Positions 11,357-24,907 of a DNA stretch of 64,000 nucleotides are shown here, one piece after another. How positions within the stretch are numbered: the first letter of the stretch is position 1; every line of letters starts with the position of its first letter. The position numbers and the translations under genes are program-made. A model generated the notes under the pieces. It was given only the letters and a program-made list of their open reading frames with translations. It was not told the origin of the DNA and made no database searches. The stretch is from NCBI GenBank assembly GCA_973895155.1, contig OZ316895.1, positions 3,100,001-3,164,000 of the forward strand. The letters are read 5' to 3'. Origin of the DNA: Marsupella aquatica (lineage: Eukaryota > Marchantiophyta).

Positions 11357-13255
11357 CTCGCTGAGCACATTACCTTGCCTAGACAAAGCCAAAGTCATGG
11401 TGATATTTCATAGTGTACCAAGAATTTTACATTGTCACAACGATTTTACATTGACAGTTCGTGTGACAGTATGGCAGAAGGAATCACTGGTATTTTATAG
11501 TGGAAGTGGAGCTGTTTCACAGGGATTTTCTTACTGTTCTTGTGGTGGGACGTTGTATTGCACGAGGGATCCCTGGTGGCAAGAGTGAATAGTGGATGCA
11601 CACAAAAGCCACAGCAAAGATGCCGTCGCATGACGTAAGCTGATTATTGCACGGAGGCGAAATCACGAGCGTCCCAGGTAACATCTTGGCCAACGAACTT
11701 TACCTGGCTCTAAACAATTACTCACTTGATATAATTTGAAGCGTTATTTGGATTATCTTCGTGACTAATTTCTGCAGCAGGAATCGGTTAAGGTGTAGCA
11801 GGGAAAATACTATAGGAGTTCTGGGCGTGAAAGGTGATATTTCCGAGCAAAATTCACACATACCCCCTCTCCCGTTCCCTGAAGTAGAGCAAACGAAAAC
11901 AGTCATACTTCATGATTTCCATGCTCCAAAACATGTTTCTCAATTTTGCTATGAGCTCAGCTAGCAACTGATGCTTGAAACATCTGACCATATATTGTAC
12001 TTTTCATGCAAAAGCCGAACTTCCGTTTCCTTGTGTTGTAATTGAATCATCAACAGAACAAATTAAGTAGAGTGAAGCATTCATCATGCAATATGTACTT
12101 AGAACGTTCACTGCTCCAACAGTGAGATGAACATCGCGTGACGAACATTATGAACATTGCGTGATGAACATTATGAACATTGCGTCTAGGCAGTTATGCA
12201 GACTGCAACGAATTCTCTTCCGAAAGGGCTTGGATGACTACAGGAGAAGGCAAGTCGAAATGGACAACACGACACATTGAAAGGGAGAGAGCGGGCCACA
12301 TAAGACAAGAAAGACAGGGTTTGATGGAGGACCACCCTCCCACTTCGGATCCTAGCTCTGGTGTGGGCTCCGTGGCTCCGTGCGCACCATTTTGAGGCAA
12401 AACACGACATCGCATGGGACCCATTGAATCGATCTCACTGGCAGATCGCGCTGTCAACTAATGTCCTGAATATGACAGGGTAGAAATACAGTTGACTTCT
12501 CTGAAGAATGTCTTTATCCGCCAGAGTATCTTACTGCCAACAATGCAGATTGACAAGGGAGAATTGTATTTCGCACACTGCGCGGACAGAACGAGAGCAG
12601 CACGCAATGCTGCTGAGTCGTGCATGAATGGGTTCCCGATGCCACTCCTGACATGGCAAGCGGTGTACGATACAAGGTCACTTTCGGTAACATGTCATCG
12701 AATCACTACGTCAGTACCCAATTGCAATAACATTACAACCGAAGACCAAACGGGGGACAACAAGGAAATCCATCAGAAGTGGCATGAAGAAACATTGACG
12801 AATGAAACTGGATTCTTGGGACTTCTGTAGTCTTTACTTCATCGCCGCTGCGTCATTCAATTACAGAGAAACCTTCCACGACGGAAGGAGGCTGACTGAA
12901 TTAAATGCAACCCTCAACAAAGAACTTTCTGAGAACCTCCTCCGCCTTCATATTTAACAGCAATGATCCACATTCAGATCCCCATAGCTTACCTTCAATA
13001 TCTGTATCCGGTAATTCTTTGTTCCCACAACTAGACTCATGCTAGCAGGTTTCACAGAACCTGGAATGGTAAGGTCTCTAGTCAAGGCATTCCATCCAAT
13101 CGATCTTTAGCGTTACGGCTGCCGTACAGTCTGCATCGAGACAGGATTGCTTTAGGTGAGGACTCTGGATAGGCTTGACTTGGTAACGACACAATCGCCC
13201 GATGAAGAGTCTCGTGCTTGCCACTGAAATTGAAAATAGTAAAAGCGGGACATGT
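11357..13255. other. No gene recognised; includes a short GAACATTGCGTGA repeat
   Basis: Open frames here are short and lack motifs. Near 12126-12186 a 26-bp unit built on ATGAACATTGCGTGACGAAC repeats about 2.5 times. The GC-richer part at 12180-12460 is open in several frames but has no recognisable product. Confidence 0.45.
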
Positions 13256-13420
13256 GCCCATGGCAAGGTGAGCTTATGTAACACTCAAGTGTCAGAAGAA
13301 ATCCAAAGTCTAACGAGTAAATCTGCAGGCAGCCTTGCCCATGGGCAAGGTGAGCTTATGTAACACTCGACAGTCAAGAAGCGTCGGAGTCCAATGAGTG
13401 AATCTTCGCCTAGCCTTCAA
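13256..13420. repeat. Two-copy direct repeat, 81-bp spacing, downstream of the cyclin gene
   Basis: GCCCATGGCAAGGTGAGC at 13256 recurs at 13337 with one inserted G, followed in both cases by TTATGTAACACTC and a diverging tail. It lies about 0.5 kb beyond the 3' end of the minus-strand cyclin gene. Confidence 0.8.
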
Positions 13421-13956
13421 ACACATGACCGATACCACGTAAGTGGATGCATTCAGCTGGCGCCCATGGTATGGAAGTGCTACGCGTAGATGGTAATGAT
13501 AACTTTGGCCAGATTTGAGTGTACCTGCTTGGGAGCCCATATTCTCTACTCTAAACTAAGATTGATTTAGTATTCGTACAGTCGAAAGGAAGAAGACAAT
13601 GCTTTCAACCCATCGAAAAGAAACCACTCCACACAAATCTCGTCCATCAAGAGTTGCGATAGATCAAGATTAAGCCTCGTTGGAAAAAAATATGAGGCCA
13701 CATTTTTCTGGTAACTTTAAGTAACAATCCCCGAAAATCTTCTGGGAAAACGAGGGACGTCAAAACCACACCACCAGACTTCCATCGCGATCGTATGCGA
13801 AGTCGCCAGGCTCATGCGCTTCGTGGCACGTACAAGTGTGGGAGGCAGTACACACGGTCTCGAGAGGAGAGGAAAGAGCGAGCAAAACAATACCAACGTC
13901 TGGCTCTACCCATAGCTCTCGGAAAATCTCTGGAGACCACAAATCGCATCAAACAG

Positions 13957-15113
13957 TCATAAACCTCCGTAGCTGCACCTCACGACCATCCTCTGCTGCT
14001 TCTCAACCTTTCCTTGCGCAGAGCCTCCATCCAATCCGCACCCGAATTGCAGTGACCTTTCAACTTGATAACCTCCTCCAAACGCCACCTCCCGCTCCAG
14101 ATGTGTGCAGTAACTCTCAAACACACTGACAGTGACCTGAAGGCGGAAATCCAAGCGAAAGAGAAACTCCAGCTCCAACCTATTCATCTCCAAAGTGGTC
14201 ACCCCTCCAACCTTGGCATAATATGCATTGTTGTAATATCTGCACAGAACGAAGGGCCTCTGATCAGACGTCTCGCACTTCCAAGAAGGATCCTTCCATA
14301 AGTACGTTGAATTACCAATGTACCACCTAAACCCGTCTTTCAGCAGGTACTTGACACACCTACTGAATCAGATATGGAACTACCACCAAAGAAAATCTAC
14401 CGCACAGCTGCCAAAACTCCTGAAATGAGAAGCATAAGGAACCCTAAAGCTTGAACCAGAACGACTGTTGAATGTGCAAGATATAATCAATCCCCTCGAC
14501 ATGCCTCAGGAGATCGGAGGCTCTAGAGGCCCCACATTCTGTGCTCCGTATGAAAGATAACAGTACAAGTCTCATACACAACAGTTTGGACAAACCGAGC
14601 AAGAAGGGTGGCAAGGATGAGGATGCTCGACCACACAATGCTACCGATCCAGCACTAAAAACCCAGCCTGCGATGATAGGATACTCACGCGTCATCGAGG
14701 AACTTGGCTGCAACCATTACACTGGTGACCAGGAGTCGATGGACATTTAGGGATGTGATGGGGATTCCCGGTTGTTGATGAATAAATCGATCGATGTACG
14801 CGTAAGCCGCAACGAAACACGATGGACTGCAATTCGCATACTTGAATATCCTCTCCAGGTACTTCTCAATGCTGATCGTGGGAGCGCGGAGTCCGTGGAA
14901 TACCGTCAACTTCTGTGGACTCAGGGTTCGACTCAATGCAAGCGCCTGTCTCTCGTTTCGTACGACCACTCTATCCAGCAAAGAGGCAAGGACAGACAAC
15001 ACACGAGGCCTCTCACAAAATGCAGAATCGGCGCCGTTCAGCTCCAGTGCTACATACAGATCATTGCAGACGCTCCCTTGGGCCACTTCGTGTGTGTGCA
15101 CGATGGTCACCAT
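13957..15113 (-). CDS. P/U-type cyclin (Pho80-like cyclin box)
   Basis: Two exons, 15113-14689 and 14239-13957, are separated by a 449-bp GTGAGT...GCAG intron. They encode 235 residues, normal for plant CYCP/CYCU proteins. The ATG at 15113 sits in a good AAAATGG context. The cyclin box spans roughly residues 75-190: [21 protein letters not shown], then [25 protein letters not shown], and across the splice [22 protein letters not shown]. The intron falls within the box, directly after FLDD. Members bind CDKA-type kinases and are tied to cell division and phosphate or nutrient signalling in plants (family knowledge). Both exons are undamaged. Confidence 0.93.
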
Positions 15114-16800
15114 TTTCTCTCCGTCGCAGCCCTTTCTTGCGATGACGGATATATCAATTCAAGAACCGCTCGACCCGCTCTTTTGAAGAGCACTACCAAA
15201 GGTGGTGACGGCCTCTGCTGTGAGAGCGGCTTCTCACAGAGCGCCAACTGTGGTTAAGACATCAAGTCGGCAGGATGAGGCTCCTACAATATCATCAAAA
15301 TCCCTTCCGAAGTATGAACGACGTCACCGCTACAGCAATCGACATAATTGATAACAAATGGAGTCGACTGTCCGCTTACCCCAGCTCATTAAAATGTAAA
15401 GCGGAACCAGCAGTGAGGTTCAGTTCTTCTGAAAGAATGGTTTGCCTAACAATAATGCGAGTCCGCAATGCAGTGAGCATGACCAAGGCCTAAGTTCATC
15501 CAGTGCTGCTGCTGAGATTGAGAAACAATGGCGAAACAGAAGTAACTTATCAAACGAACTGGACTGCAGACATTCACAATCTGTCACAACCGGCAATGAA
15601 GCCACAAAGGACAACGGAACGTCGACAGAAGGTACGAAATTGAGCTCCACTGCAGTTCTCAGAATGAACGTCCGCTACTCCGCTTGTCGGCAGGCAGGAC
15701 AGTACTCCCGGACACAAATGCCGCGGTGCTCGTCCCTCTGCGAACTAAAAGGAAAATATGGTCGCACTCAGTTCCTCACCCTCCCTAGTGCCTGTCTGTA
15801 ATCCAGCTCTGCACTCCCGGCCACAAATGCCGCTGTGTTCGGCCCTCTGCGCACTAAGAGGAATATAATGGTCGGACTCTGTCGCCACTCTCTCTGTTGC
15901 CAATCTGTAATCAAGCTGGCTCTCGAAAGGTTGTTCACTCACTCACTCATCCCGACCTGCACAGAGCCCGGACTTCGCTTTCACAGACTGGCCGCGCGAC
16001 CGGAGATGACGGTGAAGCGGAGAGGAGACGAGAGGAGACGGGAGGAGAGGCACAGCGGAGCGGAAAGAAAGGCAATGGGGGAGAGACACACACGCGGGAT
16101 AGACGAGAGGAGTGAGAAAGCTGTGCGTATAGCAATAATCACAACAACCCGCTTCGACCGGAAAGAACAGCACAGCCCCAGCGTCCAAGCGAGAAAAGTG
16201 AAATCCAGCACCTGTCAGCTTTTATCCCTCGCTGAATGCGCAGCAGCAGAGGGAGTGAGCGAGCGTAGCGAGGATCAAGCGCAACTCATCAATAGCGCCT
16301 CGATGGCGGATCAATAGTTGAAGCAGAAGGAGCAGAAACACAGACGAGACAGACGAGCGAAAAGATCTGTCTTCTGCCACTCCCTGCTTGTTGTTGTGCT
16401 GGGCTCCACTTCGTACGCTGGTCCACACTCTCGAGGGTGGGGCCCCGCCCTCAATCAGCCAGCCCCCCTCGCTCCCCCGCGACCAGACAAAACAAACATC
16501 CTCCACCCGATCCAACGATCGCCTCCCCCACACGAAGAAGAGCAGGATCGCGAATTCGCGGCCAACGCTTTCTCTCCAGCAAACCATATTATTATTATTA
16601 TATTAATTATATTATTACGGCGACTGGCGAGCGAATCCCTTCCCAGTCAAGTCATGCCTCCCTGCGTGCCGCACCTGCAGCCAACCCGATTACCCGACCC
16701 TACCCAACCCAACCCAACCCAACCCCCCAGCTAGCTCCACCCACCGTACCCGCACAGTCGTCGTGAATTACGGTACGCCGGAGAAAGAATTCGTGAGAAG
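15114..16800 (-). promoter_or_regulatory. Upstream region / 5' UTR of the cyclin gene
   Basis: GC content rises sharply here. Read on the cyclin strand, 15990-16110 is strongly pyrimidine-rich (CT tracts), as is common in plant core promoters and 5' leaders. A direct repeat (ACTCCCGG-CACAAATGCCGC) occurs at about 15703 and 15815. Simple ATT repeats (16585-16616) and four CCAAC units (16697-16722) follow. The longer plus-strand open frames here look like by-products of base composition. The transcription start cannot be placed. Confidence 0.45.
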
Positions 16801-19800
16801 CATCTTCTGATCTTGGTCGTAAACTGATCCATCGTACGGTTGGTATTTAATTTGATGATTAATACAACGGAAAGTCGGAAATACAGTATCGCTTGTGGGT
16901 CTGAGAGTTGCGATACTTTTCTGTATCGCGATTCTCAAGTCTCCGCGCATTCCATTCGACATTATATTTTCTGGCGCACTCGTCTACCACCGCGCCACCG
17001 TCCGCGGTAGGCTCTTTGGCTTTGACGAAACCACACTTGATCATCAACCGCGGTTGAGAGATGGACGAAGGTACCGGCCCCTCTTGTCCATCAAACCTCA
17101 CTACCGTAGTGCATGATAAAAGGACATAAAATAATTGTTTTATTGTTTTGGCACTATTCCATATTTTGGATAGGAAGCAAAGTTCGATTTCTTCTCGCCA
17201 GAGTGGAAAATATTGGTGTTTTTCTTGCAAAGAATTAGAGAGATGAGCAAAATATTCAGAAATTACAATTTGGTCTGCATGTTTCATGTATCTACTGAGT
17301 TGACCTAGGCACTATCTACCCCACTTGGACACATATATGATCCAGTCTGACTGCCTGGTATCACCACACGCACTACAGTGCCCTCAGAAGCAAGCTAGAG
17401 TAGTCCCACTCTGGCTTCCAGCTTGTACTTTGCAGTGCAATTATCTGGCATAATACTCTGGGCAGATGGATGAACCGCCCTGGCAGGATGTCATCTACCA
17501 AACCAATCCAAAAATACGAATAAAAATTGAGTTGGGCTCCACGCATCCAAAAGCCCTTTGGTAAGGTAATGTCCCCAGAAAAGCACTTAAGCCAGGCCTG
17601 CCGTTGGCTTTATCCGTTTGGCTCAGTTGTTGAAATATCTACTATTGCAGACCTCTATTTTAAGTGGCAATGTACTAGTTGGAGGCAACTTGCATGTAAC
17701 AGTCCTAAGGTTTCCAGCCCTACTATCCTCAAAACAGTTGGCAACAGAATTATCCTGCAAATAGACCCATAGGAGTCTGGAAAGACCTGGTTGGGAAAGC
17801 TCTGTTGCCAACGTTTCTTCTTGTGCATACCTTTACGTACATATGCATCTTGCATCCGTTGTTTGTCATAGTTGAGTTCTAGGGTCTATTTGCATGGGGA
17901 CTCAAATTATGCATGTACCTTCTTATGCATGTCATTTGCTCGACCTTTTCTGTACATCCACATTTTAGATGCTATTAGTTCAGTTGTACGGTCTATTTGC
18001 ACTCAAATTCTGCATACCTTCTTATACATGGCATTTCCTCTACCTTTAGTGTACTCCCAAACTGCGATTATAGGACAGAAGAAAACCTAGAGGGCGAAGA
18101 TGCCATTAAATCTGGGAAAAAAATCCCAAAGAGGAAACCTTTAAGACTAACTTTAAGATGATTTCCATTTGCCCCTGTTCCCCCCCCCCTCTACCCCTTG
18201 TGGCAAACATGTAGGCAGCAAAGGTGTGTTGTGCCAGGAACTACACTTCCTCTGTGCCGCCTGTCTTTGCATGAAAAAGGGTGACAAGGGAGTGAGTGGA
18301 AACCTTACTAATTAATAAAGCACTATGCAAAGCTACTTTGAAGGGCTAGAGTCTGGAGTGAAACCTCTAGACCTTAACTCTTATTAACTAAAAAAGTGAC
18401 AATGACATTGACTCTAAACAAAGACAAAACTGAAATTGTGAGCTGCCAAAATACAAGGATGGGGGCAAAGATGAATGGAACATAACACAACATTCTTTTT
18501 CTTGTAAGATATTTGTTTGTCTTCATTTATATTTACTTTCACGAAGGGGTAATGAGGCTAGTCAATGCTTATTACTCACCTTGACAAAGCCACCACACCC
18601 ATCAACAGAGCAAGGAAAACCTACGGGTGGGTCTTGTGGATCCCTGTCGGTAATCACACATCAAAATGTGGTTGCATTCATTAATTGAAAGAAAAAAACT
18701 AGGGTTATCATAATACACAGGGGTGTATATGTCATATTTTGATGTGCAGTTATCGAGACCCCTTGTGGATGGTGAACCTTCACGTGGGAACACAAATCCC
18801 TCCCGGTTCCGATCAAAAGACACAGAGCTCACTGTGGGGGCACTCCGCCCTCACTCCCTCCATACATCGCGTTACGCCACCAATCGAAAAGGAGGCGACC
18901 TGCCCTATATGGTCAAGTCCCGTCCACTAGCAACGAAGCCGAAACGCCCCGCCCGTCGCCAACTTTTACTTACCGTAATTCGCCGAACTTCAAAAGTTCA
19001 AACCGTGTCAGCCAATCAGCTGGTCCACCAATCAGCCAGCGCACGCGGCCAACGCGGTCGTCATGGGATTGCATCGATTCCACCGTGTGGGCCGTCCGTG
19101 CAATCTAGATCAACAGCCTGGATTGACGTGAAGGAATGCAAAACGCCAGGGCTCACAGCATGCGTCCTTTGGCCGCTTATTGGCTCCAAGGGCTCAAGTT
19201 AGCAATAAGCCAACTTGGCCGCCACCGCGCTCCTTCCGTTGGCCACTCCCGTGCTGACTGCTGAGGTGTTGTGTTAGCGTGCGGTGCTACCGTACCGCGT
19301 CATTTCTTCAGTACCGGTATACAGTAAAACGGATCCGTAAAACTTTATCCGTCGCGATCGCCGTGGTTTTCCTCCAACTACAGTTATGATTTACGACGGA
19401 CTGTAACTATGTCGTTGATTTTTAGTTACTAACCTAACGCTTTCCGTCCGTGGAGTGTTACCAGCCTTTTCGTTTTTGTTTTGTTATTTTTTAAACGCAG
19501 CTCTGATGGATGGACAGATGCTAAGATAGATGATTACAAACTGCATGGGCCACTTTGAACATTATTTTTCATTCAGCTAGCAATTTACTCTGTGTAAGTG
19601 TTCTTTACTGGGGTATCACACAGTGTGTGGTTCTTTGAACCGACCAAGACAAATGTTATGGTCCCTCACCATCAATTTTCTTATAGTGTTGCATCACATA
19701 GTCACATGGAAGAACTGGGGAGAACCCCACCATCATGCACAGTTCAGTGTCCAAGTGTCTGCACATACCAAGCATTGGACGGGTGAGGAAAGTTGAAAAC

Positions 19801-21085
19801 TGCACATCCAACAACTTGTTCTCAAGATTGAACTCTCATGTAGAGAACCTTTTGTTGCAAGAGTTGCACATGATGCCACCTGTGCCTAAAGCATCGCCGC
19901 CACCCAAGCCCACTATGCATGTAGAGGGAATATCCTCAACCCCAATCTCCAAACTCACAAATATTCCTTCAAGCACACTCAAGACCAATTATTTTCCTAA
20001 CGTCTGCCTGCCTGCAAAATAGATTTTGCCATCATCTGAGACCTACTTCCAAAAGAACGTCATCTTCCCTATAATTCACACAGAACAACTCACCCAAACC
20101 TTATTACATAGTGTACAGTCACTATACCCCTTAACATTCACCTTTGCCTACTTAGACGATGCCTATTCATTTGTCCCAAGTATGTTGACTCTCATGTTTG
20201 GAGGAATACCTCTGCTATGATCACATGTGAATTTCTCCTCAATCCCTTCATAGTTGAGTGAGTGGGAATTTTCATTTTCCACGCCCAGGAGGAAGGCCAA
20301 AATAAAACTAGAAAGTGAAAGATTGAGTGTAGAAGGTGTGGGAGAGAGGTTCAGTGGAGTAACAGCTTGGAAAGGCAACCTGAATGGAAAACAAATAGTA
20401 AATTCGTTGGTCCCTCCTAATTCAGGGCCTTGTGATGTACACGTATTCATGGTCACCCTGCCAATTATAAGTTATATTGGGTGTGGACGAAGCGGAAGCG
20501 AGAATGTCGGCTTAAAGTCACTATTTTAAGTCATTCAGGCTATGTTATTTGGTTATGTCTTAAACAAATCCAATCATCATAGAGGGGTCTAGCAAAATTT
20601 ATTAAAAAGGATTTGGAAAAAATGAGAAAACAACATTATTGACGTGAACTTTTAAAAAAAATAGGCTGCTTGAGAATTTGATCACTGTATCCGCTTGCTA
20701 AATTACCTTTGGAAATGGACTCTCAATGGAGGCCAGTGAGACCTGCGATAACTCCAACCCAGCACTCGAGAAAAAGATGTACAGTAGAGACAATTATTTG
20801 TGAGCTCACTGTACTAGCATTCGTAGTGGCTTCCCCAACAGAATGATGTAGAGTGCTTTTGACACAGTGAGGACAAAAATATAGGAAATCATGTTGGGTG
20901 GTGTTAATTTTAGCATTGGGGGAACATATGGAGAGCTGGGAGCGAATCCCTAGTATAAAACTAGAGGGCTTGCAAAGGTTGAATTTGGCCCATTTAATAG
21001 GTACCTTCAGATGTTTCCCAGCTTTGCCCCGTCAGATCTGGTAGCTAGGGCCTGATATAGTAAGGTGTGTGGCAAATTTGGTCAG
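16801..21085. other. No gene recognised
   Basis: Mostly AT-rich. A GC-richer island at 18.75-19.3 kb has an open frame of about 159 codons without motifs. Short frames at 19.6-20.5 kb lack any recognisable domain. Poly(C) at 18181-18190. Promoter-like or old-transposon DNA is possible, but nothing can be named. Confidence 0.4.
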
Positions 21086-23369
21086 GGAGACGAGTCTCTG
21101 TTTTGTCATTAAATGCATCTTGGTTTTCCCCCACACCTCATCGGAAGACTCTCCTCGTTTTTCTGTCCCACTTTTTTCAGGCCAGCCTTTTTGGGTCCCC
21201 TGGCTGCCCCTGCCCATCCCATGCTTGGGCAGCCCTTAAAACCTCGCCCTTTTTGGTAACCCCTTTATTTCTATATTTTTATTTTAAATAATGGGTTCTC
21301 TGGCCCGCTCTCTGGTCATTAGTCAGATTTTTCTAACTGTATTTTGAAAGTTTGAAACATGGAAATAAAACCCAAGACCAAAGAGCCAAATAAGGCTAGC
21401 GCAGTCACCAATTGCAAGAAGAACTAAACCCTCCCTACAAATATAATTTTTTTCAGGCAGGAATTTCTCTCAGCATTGAGTGTGGTTGCATTGAGGTCTC
21501 TTTTGTAGGAACAAAATTATCTCAGATTCCATAAAAGAACTATCTGGTTGAAGGAGAATGTATATGTGACATTTCCAAAGAACAAAAAATGTCAAACTAG
21601 GAAACAGGATACCAAAGGCAAGTGACTCAATAAAGGGGTGAAAACATTAGCCTAACCTCTGTACGATTAAAGAGCCAAAATAAGCCTGAGTCCAAACAAC
21701 TGCAAAAATGACTAAAATAACTACAACCCTATAGAATCAAAGGATGTCAAAAATTTCTGGCATGAATCAAAGGATGTCAAAAAGTCTGGTTTGGTTGAGA
21801 AATGGAGTTGATAAAAGACAAAGAAAGGAATTTCAAGGCAGAAACTAAACGATCACAAAAAGCGCCAGCAAAATACTTGATGGGTCCCCTCTAGGTAAAG
21901 ATATTCGTGACTAGCCACTCACTTTTCAAATATACTTAATGGGGCCCCTTGTCCCTGCAACCCTTTCTCATGACCTGTGTCAGTGATTCTTTTCTGCATT
22001 TTTTAATTGTAACATAATCTTACAATTATCTACATCAGTCCACCAAATGTACTCTCTAGAAGCAATTTTAAGTGTACACTTGCTTAAAATAAATAGATAA
22101 CATATGTACAAAGTATTTAGCCCTTGTCACTCCCATATTCATTTGTTTTCATGTGTTGAAATACTTGTGCAAGGTAAGTACTACTTTAAGGTACCTAATA
22201 TTTACTCTCTTTAGTTATTCCATCTCAATTTTTTTGGCAGTACTCACACCTGAAAGTATTTCTCCAAAGCATAGTCTTACCTGAACTTTAGTAAGGCAAG
22301 TCAATGGTTTTGGGTACTATTTTTTTAATTTGTTTTCTGCAAATAAATCACGTGTGATTTAAACAATTCTTTGATGTTATTTTGCCAAAAAAAAGGAGTC
22401 CAACGTGAGTATTTCCTAAACACACCAAGTTCTTTTTGTGAAAGTTTCTTTTGTGTCACTTTGAGTAAACATAGAGATGTGAATTGTGATATGATTTTGA
22501 TAGCTAATTTTGTGGTTGTTTCACCAACATTGAGCTCAAATTTTAAGGTCATATAACTGCTTTTACTTTTTGTTACTATATGCATCCTAGTGCTCATTTT
22601 TATGAATCAATTGATGCCTTGTGAATTCAATTAGTGCATTGTGTACTAAGCTAAACAATAAAAATTACCATTTAAGTGACATTGTGTAAATTGCCTGAAA
22701 TGCTCTAGCTAGATGCTCACATCTGAAAAAAACTTTCGCAAAAATAACACCAACGAAAAGCTCAAGTCTAACATGAATATTTCCACAAAGGTTTTTGGCA
22801 AAATAGCATCAAAGAATGGTTTAAGGGCCACTTGATTTAACTGCAAAAAACAAATTTTAAAAAATAGCACCCAAATAGCATCGGCGAGGCACCCGGATTT
22901 CACCCAAACCATTGGTTCACCTTACTAAAGTTCACGGAAGACTATTCTTTGGAGAAATTGGGGAAAGACATAGAAAGGGGATAAGGGAAAGAGTAGATGC
23001 TTGCCGTAAACACTCCTTCGTGTCATGGCAACTTTGTTCACCACCCCTACTCAACAAACAGTCAGCAGCTGGAAGGGTGGGGTTTTAGGGGCTGCCCAGG
23101 CATGGGATGGGCAGGGGCAGCGAGGGAACCCAAAAATGTTGGCCTGAAACTGACTTGTGACACAAAAATGAGGAGAGTCTTCAGGTGGGGTGTTGGGCAG
23201 GAAGGGTGTGATTTTAAGGGCTGCCCAGGCATAGGATGGGCAGGGGCAATGAGGGAACCCAAAAAGGCTGGCCTGAAACTGAATTGTGACACAAAAATGA
23301 GGAAGGTCTTCCGGTGGGGTGTGGGGGAGAACCTAGGTGCATTTAATGACAAAACAGGGAGTAGTCTCC
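21086..23369. mobile_element. Composite element bounded by a ~165-bp inverted repeat
   Basis: The left arm at 21086-21253 and the right arm at 23081-23369 are inverted copies. Shared blocks include TTTTGTCATTAAATGCA, CAGGCCAGCCTTTTTGGGT and CTGCCCCTGCCCATCC. The right arm carries a 119-bp tandem duplication (units from 23081 and 23200), so it is longer. The interior is AT-rich and has no transposase. This looks like a non-autonomous terminal-inverted-repeat element. I found no clear target-site duplication. Confidence 0.65.
22258..22960. mobile_element. Nested ~700-bp foldback (MITE-like) element
   Basis: The first ~200 bp (from TTTCTCCAAAGCATAGTCTT) match the reverse complement of the last ~220 bp (ending AAGACTATTCTTTGGAGAAA). 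The shared order is CTCCAAAG, TGAACTTTAGTAAGG, TTTGTTTT.TGCA, and TTCTTTGATG.TATTTTGCCAAAA. It lies wholly inside the larger inverted-repeat element, so it is either nested or an inner part of it. It has no coding capacity. Confidence 0.75.
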
Positions 23370-24894
23370 GTTAATATATTTCCCTTAGTATAGATTGCCA
23401 ACTCAATTGTGGGCTCGGTTTGTATTCCTATTTAAACGAAAACTTCAAAAATATTGGGTAAGGATTTGGTGACAGGTAGTCAACAGACCTGCATTGTCTG
23501 TTAAATCGTCGCTTCTCAATTGTTTCTTGCAAAGAGATAACCACCCAGAGTGAGTCAGCAAGCTATCGGAAAACCCGATTGTCTGTATATTTCATGCATC
23601 GGTTACAAGCACCTGTGATACTCACATTACACCCACCCACCCAGAATAAATTGGACTAGAACCGATAACTAAATCTGGGTTCAAAACCCTTTGGTCGTGC
23701 TGTGTACTTAGATGTGTATATTTGACTTTGGTCGTGGATACAATGTGAGACCGCGAATCAAACGTTTCCATATCATTTTTTTGTGTTCGTTCTAAAATTC
23801 GAACTTATCAGTTATGAGTCTCGTAAAGTTGTTGCATTTTTAATAAATTGTTCTTTTCCTTTTCGTCAATTGATTATTGAACAAGAATCAATGCACATTG
23901 GACTCCGAAATAATCATCATTCTACTGCTTGCCATCATATCTAAGGTGTTCCATGCGCATTCTCACCCACCATTTTTAACAACCCAACCATGTTTCTACG
24001 TGAATCTACGTGTAATTAAAAGCAGAGGGGGCAAAGAGGTCTCCATTTTGTCATTTTACAATGTAATCTGTACATCATTTAGGAGCCCCGAGACCGTGGA
24101 GGACGACGAGGCAACAACATGATGCGCTTCGCATTCTCACGTTTACCGAATTTATGATTAATTACACTTATTGCCTTGATCAGTTCCACATCATTCTCAT
24201 TACAGGATACCACCTGAAAAATGCCGTACTCTACTAAGATTGTGCGGTTCCCGGCAATACCGCCGCTAAAGTCAGGCCTTGTCAGTGTGTCCGATCGGGA
24301 GTGGACAGACATGCACGTGTCTCATCTAATGGCCCCCGTCACGGATACCGTGCGCTCAAGCAGACACTCCTTCCCCAGAAAACCGCTACTTTGGTGGGAT
24401 TTAGCCCTCTGCCGACTTTACCGTCCTAACCACCCGCCAACCTAAACGGTAAATGCGGCCTTGTGAATTGGCAGCCTGAAACTCGAGGCCTCATAAAGGA
24501 AGAGTCCCGGCGATTGCTCGGTGTTATGGAGCAAGGCCGCGCCCCTGCAGGAGACATTCTTGGAAATGACGCCGGAAAGAAATCATTTAAACTCTATAAA
24601 TGCCAATTAGAAATTACAACAGAGAGCCTCATCGACGCCCACGATCTTCCAGTTTCTCCTGATCCTGTTCCAGGAACCGTCGATGATGAATTAATTTCTG
24701 TCCAGCTTTTGTACAGAGAGTACGGTATCTTTCCAGTCGTTTTCCGGTATTCATCGTTGCTGTGGAAGTGTGGAGTGTTGCTTGCAGAACGTACGTACGG
24801 ACATGAGATTCGATCCGATATTCCGAGGTACAGTATTCGTCGTTATCTCTGTATTTATACTGTACTCTTTTCCGAACATCATTGATTCCCATTG
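23370..24894. other. No gene recognised; GC-richer open region at 24.1-24.9 kb
   Basis: 23.4-24.0 kb is ordinary AT-rich DNA. From 24.1 to 24.9 kb base composition is more gene-like, and open frames exist on both strands: plus 24463-24885, about 140 codons, and minus 24892-24629. I recognise no domain. The minus frame continues without a stop into sequence beyond the LINE at 28.9 kb (see the split ORF entry). Confidence 0.35.
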
Positions 24895-24907
24895 AAGAAT
24901 GAGTTCC

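Noticed and set aside
15835-16317. 160-codon plus-strand open frame upstream of the cyclin
   Set aside because: Very Arg/Glu-rich from a purine-rich tract, opposite the cyclin's leader; several overlapping frames are open for the same compositional reason.
18656-18748. Inverted match ACACATCAAAATGTG / CATATTTTGATGTGC
   Set aside because: Short imperfect arms; the nearby CTTGTGGAT words are direct and not inverted, so no element could be defined.
18723-19202. 159-codon open frame in a GC-rich island
   Set aside because: No motif, no splice partners and unusual composition; better explained by base composition.
23081-23352. 96-codon minus-strand repetitive frame in the inverted-repeat arm
   Set aside because: Arises from the duplicated 119-bp arm; no protein family recognised.
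23650-23690. tRNA B-box-like TGGGTTCAAAACCC
   Set aside because: No A box at the right distance and no tRNA fold.
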